Positions 1 through 6,466 of a stretch of 9,991 bases of DNA are shown here, in pieces. This stretch comes from CAYVFC01 sp964450715 (GTDB lineage Bacteria > Myxococcota_A > Polyangia > Polyangiales > JAFGIB01): NCBI GenBank assembly GCA_964450715.1, contig CAYVFC010000208.1, positions 1-9,991 on the forward strand, given 5' to 3'. The position numbers were made by a program, and so were the translations under genes. A model generated the notes under the pieces. That model worked only from the letters and a program-made list of their open reading frames with translations, made no database searches and had not been told where the DNA came from. Within the stretch, counting starts at the first letter, position 1, and each line of letters opens with the position of its first letter.

Positions 1-1205
1 TCGCCGGCGCCCCGGCCCGAATTCCCGCCTCTTGCACGCCTGCCGGAAGCACACGGCAGACGGAGGACTCGGAAGAGGTCACCATCATCGAGCGGCAGTA
101 CGTGATCCACAAGCACCAGCGGCAGAAGTACATCTGCAAGTGCGGCGCGGCGCCGGTGACCGCGCCCGGACCGCAGAAGCTGATGGCGGGCGGACGGTAC
201 TCGATCGAGCTCGCGGTGGATGTGGCGATAGCGAAGTACCTGGACCACATGCCGCTGGAGCGACAGGTGCGTGTGATGGAACGGCACGGCCTGCTCATCG
301 CCAACCAGACGCTATGGGATCAGCTCAACCGGTTGGCGGAGGTGCTTCTGTCCTGTTACCAGGGTGTGGGGCGGTACGTGAGGAGCAAGGGTGTACTGAA
401 CGTCGACGAGACGCCGTGGCCGTTTCTGGATGCGCCGAACAAGAAGTGGTGGGTGTGGTCGGCGTCGTCGTACGACGCGGTCTACTACCACTTCGACCCG
501 AAGCGCAGCACGGACGCGGCCGAGAAGCTTTTAGACAACTTCAAGGGGACGCTGGTTGTTGATGGATATATCAGCTACGAAAGCCTGCTGAAACGCAAGC
601 CGGAGATCTTGCTAGCGTTTTGCTGGGCGCATGCGCGGCGAAAGTTCCTGGATGCGGCGCCGTACTATCCGCAGCGGTGCGCCGAGATCCTGGAGCTGAT
701 CGACGACCTGTTCTGAGTGGAGCGAAGACTTTCGGCCTGGGAAGGACTGGACGGGGAAGGTCAGCGGCGCGCGCTGCTGGTTATCGCCGACGCTCGCCGA
801 ATTCATTCGCGGGCGATCGTGAAAGAGATCGAGCGCTGGGTGCTCGAGCAGCGAGCACAGCCGGGCAGCAGCCTGGAGGATGCGATCGGCTACCTGGCCG
901 GCCACTTCAAGGGGCTTATGCGTTTTCTCGACGACCCGCGAATACCGATGTCAAACAACCGAGCCGAACGCGAACTGAGAACCTGCGTGGTGGGACGCAA
1001 GAACCACTATGGTTCTCGGTCGGTACGCGGGACCGAGGTGGCGGCGGTTTTCTACACCTTGCTGGAGTCGGCTAAGCTGAGAGAAGTGGACCCGGCCGCA
1101 TACCTGCGGTCGGCGACCCTGGCGATCCTGGCCGACCCGAACGACGTGCTGTTGCCGCACCAGTTCGCGCTGCGGCAGCGGGCAGAGCAGCCGGCGGCAG
1201 CCTGA
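1..1205 (+). pseudogene. tnpC: IS66 family transposase TnpC, 5'-partial, interrupted by in-frame TGA
   Basis: TnpC is the DDE-type transposase of IS66 elements and acts on the element ends. The frame is open from the left window edge (first full codon at 3), so the start lies outside. All three DDE blocks are visible: VDETPW (Asp codon 405-407), VVDGYISY (Asp 561-563) and NNRAEREL (Glu 966-968). The family's C-terminal tail (VDPAAYLRSATLAI) follows. A TGA at 714-716 splits the frame between IDDLF and VERRLS. Related proteins often have Arg at this place, so a CGA-to-TGA transition is a simple explanation (inference). An internal GTG at 717 could start the second half, but that piece alone lacks two of the three catalytic residues. 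The N-terminal zinc-knuckle area (33-50) reads CTPAGST instead of a clean CxxCG; moving one base twice would restore CTACGST, so a compensating indel pair is possible. Confidence 0.85.
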
Positions 1206-1249
1206 TCTACCCGGGGGGGCAGAGCAGATCGGACCGCAGGGGCTGCCGG

Positions 1250-1274
1250 CCGGCGGTGGCCATAACACCGCCGG
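1250..1274. other. Stem-loop downstream of tnpC
   Basis: CCGGCGGT (1250-1257) and ACCGCCGG (1267-1274) form a perfect 8-bp stem around a 9-nt loop, 45 nt after the transposase stop. No T-run follows on the + strand, so it is not a standard intrinsic terminator. It may be structure within the IS end. The rest of 1206-1344 shows no gene. Confidence 0.4.
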
Positions 1275-1299
1275 TCCCGTCGTGGCGTCGCCTCTTTGA

Positions 1300-1860
1300 T
1301 CCCGGCCGCCGCGGGCCCGAAAACCGGGGGACGGGGTACGGCGAGTGCGTACCCTGCACCAGGTGACGGAGGTCAACGTATTCGGCGCCCTGAACACGGT
1401 GCGCGCCTCGCTACCGCATCTGGAGAAGGAGTCGGGGTGCATTCTGAACATCGCCTCGATCGCCGCCCTGACCGGCGTCTTCGGCTACTTCGCTTACTGC
1501 GCATCCAAGCACGCGTTGCTCGGGGCTTCCGACGCGCTGCGCGCCGAGCTGGCGCCGCGCGGCATACGGGTACAGGTCGTTTGCCCGGGCGAGTTTGACT
1601 CGCCCATGGTCGAGGAGATGGAGAAAACGCGAACGCCGGAGAACCGGGCGCACGTGCTGGCGCTGCCGAAAACACCCATGGAAGTCATCGTCCGGGAGGT
1701 CCTGAGGGGCCTGGATTCCGGTGGGTTTCTCATCGTACCCGGCCGGCACTCCCGGCTGTTCGCATTCGGCCTCCGTCACTTCCCTGCTATCGGTCGCTAC
1801 ATTGGAGACCGGGTGGTCAAGCCGGTGTTCGTTGGACCGGGCGGAAGCCGGAAGCCATGA
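1300..1860 (+). pseudogene. Short-chain dehydrogenase/reductase, N-terminally truncated
   Basis: This is the C-terminal two thirds of a classical SDR oxidoreductase. The frame is open from 1300 and the first usable start is GTG 1345 (171 codons), but family resemblance begins only around codon 8 (VTEVNVFGALNTV). Visible are the catalytic Ser (LNIASIAA), the YxxxK motif (AYCASK) and the following RAELAPRGIRVQVVCPG segment ending in a PGEFDSPM loop. The NAD(P)-binding TGxxxGIG and NNAG motifs of the first ~100 residues are missing, so the product should not bind cofactor. The tail (EVVREVLRGL-like stretch, then FLIVPGRHSRL) recalls the 3-ketodihydrosphingosine-reductase-like branch, which is a guess. 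The loss of the 5' part at the IS66 edge suggests the insertion or a later deletion removed it. The stop forms ATGA (1857-1860), as in a translationally coupled operon. Confidence 0.75.
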
Positions 1861-1889
1861 CGGGGCTGAGGCGCGGGCCTCGTTGCTGA

Positions 1890-2040
1890 CGATTGTTTTC
1901 GCCAGTGGACGGGATTGTTACACAGCAAAGCGCTCGTCCAGCACGGCTGAGAAAATGCTTTATGGTAACTTTCCATCAACCCCGGAAGATTGTATAACGG
2001 ACTCAATCCGGTGGGTTAATGCTGCGTACTCTCTCGTACC
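1890..2040. repeat. Diverged interspersed repeat, copy A
   Basis: Positions 1918-2032 align without gaps to 4436-4550 at roughly three quarters identity by hand count. The best-kept blocks are TACACAGCAAAGCG, CCCCGGAAGAT and TCAATCCGGTG. Weaker similarity with small indels extends left to about 1890. A 35-bp part (1919-1953) also matches 3750-3784 at 29/35. The repeat sits between the dehydrogenase and the SGNH gene and seems to replace most of a gene there. Minus-strand reading frames run through all three copies, but the conservation is no better at protein level than expected from the DNA identity, so it is treated as non-coding. Confidence 0.7.
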
Positions 2041-2145
2041 CTGGGACTACTGGATAAAGCGATCGAGTTTCGCGAGCGTGTCGAGCAATGGTTGCACGCC
2101 GAGCACCCGGGCTTTCATCTAGCGCGAAGGCCCGAAGATGAATAA
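2041..2145 (+). pseudogene. 3' remnant of an unidentified gene upstream of the SGNH gene
   Basis: After repeat A, a frame (open from 2020, plausible protein from 2050) reads LDKAIEFRERVEQWLHAEHP and ends with TAA at 2143-2145. It overlaps the SGNH start as ATGAATAA. The composition is protein-like: amphipathic, charged, with W, H and F in reasonable places. The overlapping stop/start is typical of coupled operon genes. About 30 residues remain, too few to name a family. The matching 5' end may be the ATG at 1857, which overlaps the dehydrogenase stop and runs only ten codons (MTGLRRGPRC) before a TGA. This is inferred from gene-junction layout, not from homology. Confidence 0.35.
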
Positions 2146-3721
2146 ACCGCGCAAGGTCGGCCGAACTCTCGGCTATCTCGTCTTCCTCTGTACGGCCGTC
2201 GTCGTGCTGGCCGAGCTGGGGCTGCAGGCTGCCGCCCTGTTCGCTGCCGATCGCGAACGGGACGGTTCACCGGCCGACGGCAGGGTGATCCTCGCGGTCG
2301 GCGACTCCCATACCTATGGTTTGATGGTGCCGGCCGAGGCCTCCTATCCCTACCGTCTTCAGGCGCTGCTCGATAAGCGGGTTCCGGGCCGGTATAGGGT
2401 CGTCAACCTGGGCATACCGGCCATGAGTACCGGACAGGTCCTCGATCGCCTGCGGATGGGATTGAGCCGCTACCGCCCGGAGGTCGTGGTCGTATGGTGC
2501 GGCGTCAACAACGTCTGGAACCGCGCCGAGCCCGCCGACGCCGGAAGCAGTCGGGAACCCGGGATGGTGGATCTGGCCGCGCGGTATTCGCGCCTGGTTC
2601 GGTTATGGAAGGTGTGGCGTCACGATCGCGAGCTGGAAAGCCTGCGAGCGCAAAAGCTTCCCGAACAGCTGCGCGCCGAGTTCGATCTGCGGGGAGGGCC
2701 GAAAAGGGCGCACGGCAAGGCCAGGGTGGCGATGGCCGGTCGGACTGAGGAGATCGAATTCGTCCATTCCGGGTACCGCGTCGACCCGGAGATGGAGGAG
2801 CGCGCCTTTCGGGATTACGGCGCCATGGTTCGAGAGAGCGCCGCCTCGGGCGCCCGGATCGTGTTTCTCACCTACCCCATCGAGATGGGCCCCTTTGCCG
2901 CGGCCAATCGGGCCGTGCGCCGTGTGTTCGATCTACACCGGGCGCCGGTGGTGGAAACCTGGAAAGCGCTGCAACGCCTGCCGCCCGACCGACGCGAGTT
3001 TCTCTGGGCCGGACACCCGAACGCGGCCACCTACGCGGAGATAGCCCGCGACGTGTTGCAGGCGGTGATCGACGGGACGACGCCCAAGGGCGCACCCGGT
3101 CCGGCCGAGGCGTTGCTGGCCCGCCTGGACTTCGAGACCAAACTGAAGCCCGACCCGGATGGGAAGCGCCTTCCCGGGCTCCTGGTCAGGGGCGACTGCG
3201 CGCCCACCGACACCGGCTGCGTCAATGGAAGGGGTTGCTACCGTTGGCGTCCCCAAAACAACGCCTGCTACATACAGCAAATGCTGAACGTCTTCTCGAA
3301 CCGGCTGCAGCTCTCGGCCCGCTTCAACGTGTCCGAATACCCGGCCGAGGGCGGCGGCCGTGAGATCCTGACCCTGCTGGAGGGGGTCTTCGGCTCGGGC
3401 GTCTCGCTGGAGTTTACAGAGACCGATCGGCTTCGTCTTCACGCCGTGGGCGCCGGAAACGATTCGCCCCACTGCGGCCCCACCCGGACCGCCATCGCCC
3501 GAAACTTCTGGTATGGGATCCGCCTGCAGGCGGAAAAATCCGACCGGGCGGATCTCACCCTGGAGCTGATCGCCCCGGATTCCAAGCTCCTGGAATCGGT
3601 GACCTGCACGCGTTCCACCGGCGGCAGCGTATACACCCACCTACGCGTGGGAAGCGCGAACCCCGCGGGCGCCGCCGCGGATATCGTTTTGGACGATATC
3701 GAGGTGACCTTCCGGCGGTAG
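2138..3721 (+). CDS. Membrane-anchored SGNH/GDSL-hydrolase-like protein with Cys-containing C-terminal domain
   Basis: The 527-residue product starts at ATG 2138, preceded by GAAGG (2126-2130) at 7-nt spacing. Residues ~11-36 form a hydrophobic segment, a signal anchor or signal peptide, so the rest should lie outside the cytoplasm. The SGNH fold is shown by block I VGDSHTYG (Ser57), block II NLGIP (Gly92), block III CGVNNVWN (Asn124) and block V GHPNAATYAEIA (His293). SGNH enzymes are esterases or acyl transferases, often for polysaccharides or lipids. In most of them Asp stands two or three residues before the His; here the sequence is LWAGHPN with Ala at 291 (codon 3008-3010, GCC, one base from GAC). 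Residues ~326-527 form a second domain with six Cys and a terminal DIVLDDIEVTF strand pattern, which suggests a disulfide-bonded beta-sandwich, possibly ConA-like and sugar-binding (inference). The acceptor is unknown. Repeat copies lie on both sides of the gene. The start overlaps the stop of the gene remnant before it. Confidence 0.8.
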   Translation: MNKPRKVGRTLGYLVFLCTAVVVLAELGLQAAALFAADRERDGSPADGRVILAVGDSHTYGLMVPAEASYPYRLQALLDKRVPGRYRVVNLGIPAMSTGQVLDRLRMGLSRYRPEVVVVWCGVNNVWNRAEPADAGSSREPGMVDLAARYSRLVRLWKVWRHDRELESLRAQKLPEQLRAEFDLRGGPKRAHGKARVAMAGRTEEIEFVHSGYRVDPEMEERAFRDYGAMVRESAASGARIVFLTYPIEMGPFAAANRAVRRVFDLHRAPVVETWKALQRLPPDRREFLWAGHPNAATYAEIARDVLQAVIDGTTPKGAPGPAEALLARLDFETKLKPDPDGKRLPGLLVRGDCAPTDTGCVNGRGCYRWRPQNNACYIQQMLNVFSNRLQLSARFNVSEYPAEGGGREILTLLEGVFGSGVSLEFTETDRLRLHAVGAGNDSPHCGPTRTAIARNFWYGIRLQAEKSDRADLTLELIAPDSKLLESVTCTRSTGGSVYTHLRVGSANPAGAAADIVLDDIEVTFRR

Positions 3722-3749
3722 ACAGGGGGTACGGGTCGAAGATGCCGGG

Positions 3750-3784
3750 TACACGGCAGAGCATTCGTCCAGCACGTCCGAGAA
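3750..3784. repeat. Fragment of the interspersed repeat, copy C
   Basis: These 35 bp match copy A (1919-1953) at 29 positions by hand count, including an unbroken TCGTCCAGCACG. The match stops after GAGAA, and the following AT-rich 3785-3810 does not resemble the other copies. It begins 29 bp after the SGNH stop codon, so the SGNH gene is bracketed by copies A and C in the same orientation. Confidence 0.55.
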
Positions 3785-3842
3785 TTAATTTACCGATGAG
3801 CAATTAGACGGCTGCGCGGAAGCTTTCGGTTGACGGGGGGTG

Positions 3843-3996
3843 GGGGACGGTTCTGCAAAGTTGCATTGTTCGTGGCTCTCTTGGGGGCGGGACGATGGAA
3901 GGAGAGCGTCCTGGACCAATGCAACTTCGCAGGACCGTCCCCTTCGTGCCCGTGCCCCGTGCTGAATGCAACTTAGCAGGACCGTCCCCTTCGTGC
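3843..3996. repeat. REP/MITE-like element with three arms
   Basis: The left arm 3843-3868 (GGGGACGGTTCTGC...) and the right arm 3917-3942 are inverted copies of one 26-bp unit with 24/26 matches, 48 bp apart. The spacer holds a further pair GCTCTC (3875-3880) / GAGAGC (3902-3907), so the whole can fold into one long hairpin. A third arm at 3965-3996 repeats 3918-3949 directly with about one difference (CTTCGC versus CTTAGC), at a 47-bp period that includes the shared tail TTCGTGC. The layout resembles REP-type palindromic repeats mobilised in trans by REP-associated tyrosine transposases or other non-autonomous elements. No transposase is nearby. Confidence 0.75.
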
Positions 3997-4058
3997 TTCG
4001 TGCCTATCAAACACCATCTGTTGAAAGCGTCAGGCGGATGATCACCCTGGCGACAAAA

Positions 4059-4093
4059 CGAGCAAGTCCCTGCCAATCGGCAGGGTTTGTTCG
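4059..4093. terminator. Strong stem-loop, possible bidirectional terminator
   Basis: CCCTGCC (4068-4074), AATC loop, GGCAGGG (4079-4085) is a perfect 7-bp stem. CGAGCAAG (4059-4066) and TTTGTTCG (4086-4093) extend it by eight pairs, including two G-T, with T4067 bulged. On the + strand the T-rich part lies inside the stem; on the minus strand TTTTG follows directly. Neither neighbouring gene ends close by (3721 and 4710 are 340 and 617 bp away). It may therefore be a repeat-borne hairpin instead of a terminator. Confidence 0.4.
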
Positions 4094-4134
4094 TTGATAT
4101 CCTCCTCTCGGGACCTCGATTCCAACTATTGAAT

Positions 4135-4309
4135 CGTTTTAGAAGCTATTGCATAAATACGGACCGAGTATTTCGGAGCGCGGCGGCCCCAGCTGCTGCG
4201 TTGTTACTCTTCGAAACAGCCCCGCTATTGCTCGTCGTCGCGCCTTGCAGGTGGGGCCGCCGCGCTCCGAAATGCTCGGTCCGGGGTTTAAAACCACTTC
4301 TAGGAACGC
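4135..4309. repeat. 175-bp element with long terminal inverted repeats (MITE-like)
   Basis: The inner arms 4161-4191 (GGACCGAGTATTTCGGAGCG...) and 4252-4282 are inverted copies over 31 bp with a single mismatch (T4169 against a C on the other arm). Outside them, CGTTTTAGAAG...AAATAC (4135-4160) matches the reverse complement of 4283-4309 imperfectly with one or two gaps, giving arms of about 57 bp in total. The 60-bp centre (4192-4251) carries no open gene. The size and structure fit a miniature inverted-repeat element or a very stable RNA hairpin. No target duplication was recognised with confidence. Confidence 0.75.
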
Positions 4310-4394
4310 GACCGGATCTATACGGTAAAGCGATCAACGGCAGAGCACAGATGAGGTCAGCGGTGAAGCGAGGTGCAACGCGGTTGTTCAATTC

Positions 4395-4560
4395 TCCGAT
4401 CCGTCCCCTCTTGCTCCATGTACGGAGAAAGCCGTGTACACAGCAAAGCGTTCGCCCGGGCCGTATGAGAGAACCTATTATGATAACCGTTCAACAACCC
4501 CGGAAGATCGTACGACGGCTTCAATCCGGTGCGTTGCTGTCGCGTACTCTCCTCTCGTGC
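4395..4560. repeat. Diverged interspersed repeat, copy B
   Basis: 4436-4550 aligns gaplessly with 1918-2032 (copy A, offset 2518) at roughly 75% identity. Looser similarity extends left to about 4405. The copy stands directly right of the 175-bp inverted-repeat element. The remaining stretch to the lipoprotein gene (4561-4709) shows no gene; it holds an 11-bp direct repeat GGGCGCCTCTG (4610-4620 and 4675-4685) and a small GGGGC/GCCCC palindrome (4674-4689) without a clear terminator. Confidence 0.65.
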
Positions 4561-4709
4561 GATTTCCGACCAGCTTCGCGCCAAGCCAATATCCGCCAGG
4601 GCGGAGACCGGGCGCCTCTGGGGTTCGCGAGGGGTGTACGAGCGGGTCTACCTTTTTCCGGTCCAAAGCGGCCGGGGCGCCTCTGCCCCATCCGGCTGCC
4701 GTTGCTTCT

Positions 4710-5198
4710 CTACATCGCGACGACCACGCTGCCGTTCCGGCAGGCACCGCCGCACTCCGGACCTTTGGGGCAGTACCGATCGTACTCGGGCTCAAGGCGG
4801 GTATTCAGCAGCTCCTCGCCGTCGCGCGATACGCGCAGGTCGATTTCGGACGGGGCCGTTTCGAAATGAAGCCTCAAGGTCTTGCCGACTTCGAACCAAA
4901 CGTTTTGATCGCACCGGTTCTCTTCCTCGAGCATTTCTGGAGCAGGAGGCGCTACGGGAAGGATGTCGACGCGGGGGGGCACGTCGATCGCGCACTGTAC
5001 GCGATTGGGCTCGCCAGCCCCATCCGTATAGTTGGCTTCTACGACGTACAAGCCGTCCGGCCAGTCCTTACTATATAGATCCAGGGACAAAGAGTTGACG
5101 CAGCCCGCAGCGGTGCGGTTATGCGTATCACAGCCGCATGCCGACAGGATACCGAGTATCAGCGACCCTAGAGTCGTCCACCTCGTCGAGGCCTTCAT
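4710..5198 (-). CDS. Small lipoprotein of unknown function (second gene of pair)
   Basis: The 162-residue product begins MKASTRWTTL, with a hydrophobic core and lipobox LSAC (Cys21), so it should be exported and lipidated. The reading frame extends further upstream to 5444, but the start at 5196-5198 is chosen for two reasons: it gives a clean signal peptide, and its ATGA overlaps the stop of the upstream lipoprotein by 4 bp, implying translational coupling. The mature part has Cys residues in CVNSLSLDLY, QCAIDVP, NRCDQNVW and a C-terminal YCPKGPECGGACRNGSVVV block. The phrases DGLYVVEANYTDG and EIDLRVSRDGEELL look like beta strands of a small extracellular domain. I do not recognise a named family, though similar Cys-rich endings occur in hypothetical lipoproteins of myxobacteria (recollection, not a search). 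No enzyme motif is visible. It probably acts together with the preceding lipoprotein. Confidence 0.8.
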   Translation of the reverse strand: MKASTRWTTLGSLILGILSACGCDTHNRTAAGCVNSLSLDLYSKDWPDGLYVVEANYTDGAGEPNRVQCAIDVPPRVDILPVAPPAPEMLEEENRCDQNVWFEVGKTLRLHFETAPSEIDLRVSRDGEELLNTRLEPEYDRYCPKGPECGGACRNGSVVVAM

Positions 5199-6355
5199 GG
5201 TGCTTGCTCCGTCGTTACATCCCAGCTCTTCGATACTTCTTCTAGAGTATCCACCTGCTTCGCGTCCAGGGAGATGTGTCCGTTCAACCATACCGAAGGG
5301 CCTACGGCACCTTCGAGTACTAGACATAGAGAGGCAATTTCCAGATCCGCTCCGTACCAACGCTCGAGCGCGGGAAGAGAGCTCGGAGGCGCGCAGGCTT
5401 CGAGCGCGATGCGGATGCATTCGTCGTCCATTTCCGGGGGGCAAGTATCGCCGCCGCTATGCGCTTTCAAGACCGCGGCGGCGTCGGTCATCGCGAGCAG
5501 GCCGTCGTCCGATTCGAATTCTACGCGTACACCCCACCAAAGGCTCGGCTCTTGCGCTTGATAGTCGTAGCAAACGCTGTCGTCGAGCTCGGAGATCGAC
5601 AGGTTCAGGCGGCTGGTGTCCGCGTTCGAAGACACGAGCAGGGAGGGCATATCGGCGAGCGCGGCGAGCGCATCCCGCGGCGTGACCGGCCACCCCTCGG
5701 GCGCCTCGTCCAGGGGTCGCTGTTCGAATCCGCTGCACTCGGTAGGCCAGCGCAGAAACCCCCTATCCGGATCGCAGATATATCCCCTGATTCTCTGGCC
5801 GCTGAATTCGAGCCAAATACCATCGGAGAATAGAAGTTCACAGGCGCCTCGCGTTTCCGTCCATTCGAGCGAATCAACAAACTCGGGCGCGGTCGGAGTG
5901 CCGGATATCGTGATCTCGTAGCTCTGCTCAAAAACACCGTCAACGGTCGAGACGCGAACCCGGAAAGGCAACGCGGCAGCGTTTCCCAGTCGGCACCTCC
6001 CTACGTAAATCGGCTGCTCCGGCCCCCCGATATACTCGAAAAGGAGCACGACTTCCGTTTCGGCGTAGGCATTGGGGAACGGGGTGTCGCTGGGGTTTTC
6101 CGCAAACCAGTAGGCCGGAGCGCGGTACTCCCCCTCGACGCTCTGCACCAGGTCTCGCAGCGTGAAGCCGACCGGTAATGGGTCATCGAGACCTGTCGTA
6201 TAGCCGCTCTCTCGACACGGATCGCTGCCGGCATCTGAACCGGGTCCGCCTACTACGCCGTCCTCTCCGGTCTGCCCGCCGAAGCATCCCTGTAGCGCCA
6301 CGATCGCGATCAGCGAGGCAATGAAGCGAATCGAACAGGGGATCGGTATCGGCAT
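5195..6355 (-). CDS. Lipoprotein of unknown function (first gene of pair)
   Basis: The 386-residue product has a type-II signal peptide ending in VALQGC (Cys24). A short Gly/Asp-rich linker (GGQTGEDGVVGGPGSDAGSD) follows, typical of surface lipoproteins in large deltaproteobacterial genomes. The body contains regularly spaced Cys (for example GRCRLGN, GACELLF, YICDPDRG, TECSGF, DTCPPEMDDEC, EACAPP, SLCLVLE), Trp-rich strand-like stretches and no recognisable catalytic motif. A secreted beta-rich, disulfide-bonded protein is the best description. The start ATG (6353-6355) has an AGGGAGG-type ribosome site just upstream (about 6359-6365 on the + strand). A predicted promoter and palindromic operator lie behind it. 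It is the first gene of a two-gene operon with the small lipoprotein and is divergent from a DUF4423-type regulator. Confidence 0.85.
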   Translation of the reverse strand: MPIPIPCSIRFIASLIAIVALQGCFGGQTGEDGVVGGPGSDAGSDPCRESGYTTGLDDPLPVGFTLRDLVQSVEGEYRAPAYWFAENPSDTPFPNAYAETEVVLLFEYIGGPEQPIYVGRCRLGNAAALPFRVRVSTVDGVFEQSYEITISGTPTAPEFVDSLEWTETRGACELLFSDGIWLEFSGQRIRGYICDPDRGFLRWPTECSGFEQRPLDEAPEGWPVTPRDALAALADMPSLLVSSNADTSRLNLSISELDDSVCYDYQAQEPSLWWGVRVEFESDDGLLAMTDAAAVLKAHSGGDTCPPEMDDECIRIALEACAPPSSLPALERWYGADLEIASLCLVLEGAVGPSVWLNGHISLDAKQVDTLEEVSKSWDVTTEQAP

Positions 6356-6378
6356 CGTCCTCCCTCTACTAGAAGCAC

Positions 6379-6407
6379 ACTATTGATACCGGGTCAGGAG
6401 ATGTCAA
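6379..6407 (-). promoter_or_regulatory. Predicted sigma70-type promoter of the lipoprotein operon
   Basis: On the minus strand TTGACA (6407-6402, perfect -35) is followed after 17 nt by AATAGT (6384-6379, 4/6 to TATAAT). Transcription would start near 6372, leaving a short leader with the ribosome site before ATG 6355. The -35 lies directly beside the palindrome at 6409-6430. Confidence 0.5.
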
Positions 6408-6408
6408 A

Positions 6409-6430
6409 TCACGAAACGAACATTTCGTGA
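6409..6430. promoter_or_regulatory. Palindromic operator candidate between divergent promoters
   Basis: TCACGAAA (6409-6416), spacer CGAACA, TTTCGTGA (6423-6430) is a perfect inverted repeat with 8-bp arms. A bound dimer here would cover or touch both -35 boxes. The neighbouring HTH regulator is the obvious candidate ligand; that is inference from position. Confidence 0.6.
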
Positions 6431-6431
6431 C

Positions 6432-6460
6432 TTTACCGCGCCCTCGTATGTGCATATCAT
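6432..6460 (+). promoter_or_regulatory. Predicted promoter of the DUF4423-type regulator, likely leaderless
   Basis: TTTACC (6432-6437, 4/6 to TTGACA), 17-nt spacer, TATCAT (6455-6460, 5/6 to TATAAT). The expected start point is about 6467, the A of the ATG itself. No ribosome site precedes this ATG, which agrees with leaderless translation. Confidence 0.45.
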
Positions 6461-6466
6461 GATGAC

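Larger units (their letters stand above)
1..1340 (+). mobile_element. IS66-family insertion sequence, right-hand part
   Basis: The segment is assigned to IS66 because it carries the C-terminal two thirds or more of a TnpC-type DDE transposase reading towards the right. The left end and the accessory genes tnpA/tnpB would lie outside the window. After the transposase stop at 1205 there is about 135 bp of non-coding DNA before the flanking dehydrogenase reading frame begins to resemble its family. The right boundary is not proven. A GTAC at 1336-1339 (reading inward on the minus strand as GTACCCC...) or the small inverted repeat GGGTACG (1334-1340) / CGTACCC (1348-1354) marks the likely zone. 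Without the left terminus neither the terminal inverted repeat nor the 8-bp target duplication usual for this family can be checked. Confidence 0.6.

Noticed and set aside
714..716. TGA as a sense codon (recoding)
   Set aside because: TGA ends several intact genes here, including the regulator, both lipoproteins and the symporter. A local nonsense mutation is simpler.
2933..3640. 235-codon minus-strand frame inside the SGNH gene
   Set aside because: It is antisense to a well-supported gene, with no start signal and no recognisable motif.
3843..3996. CRISPR-like array
   Set aside because: Only two direct copies with one spacer-like gap plus one inverted copy, and no cas genes. The inverted arm shows a palindromic element.
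4357..4584. Minus-strand frames shared by repeat copies A, B and C (YxLPGL...ALLC)
   Set aside because: Amino-acid identity (about half over 27 residues) is what ~75% DNA identity gives without selection. There are no starts with ribosome sites, and copy C is a fragment.
4087..4869. 260-codon + strand open frame
   Set aside because: It spans the 175-bp inverted repeat, repeat copy B and the antisense of the small lipoprotein. The translation is Arg/Ser/Pro-rich and has no family look.
5199..5444. Upstream extension of the small lipoprotein to 5444
   Set aside because: It would place 82 Arg-rich residues before a clear signal peptide and lie entirely within the first lipoprotein gene. The ATGA-coupled start fits better.
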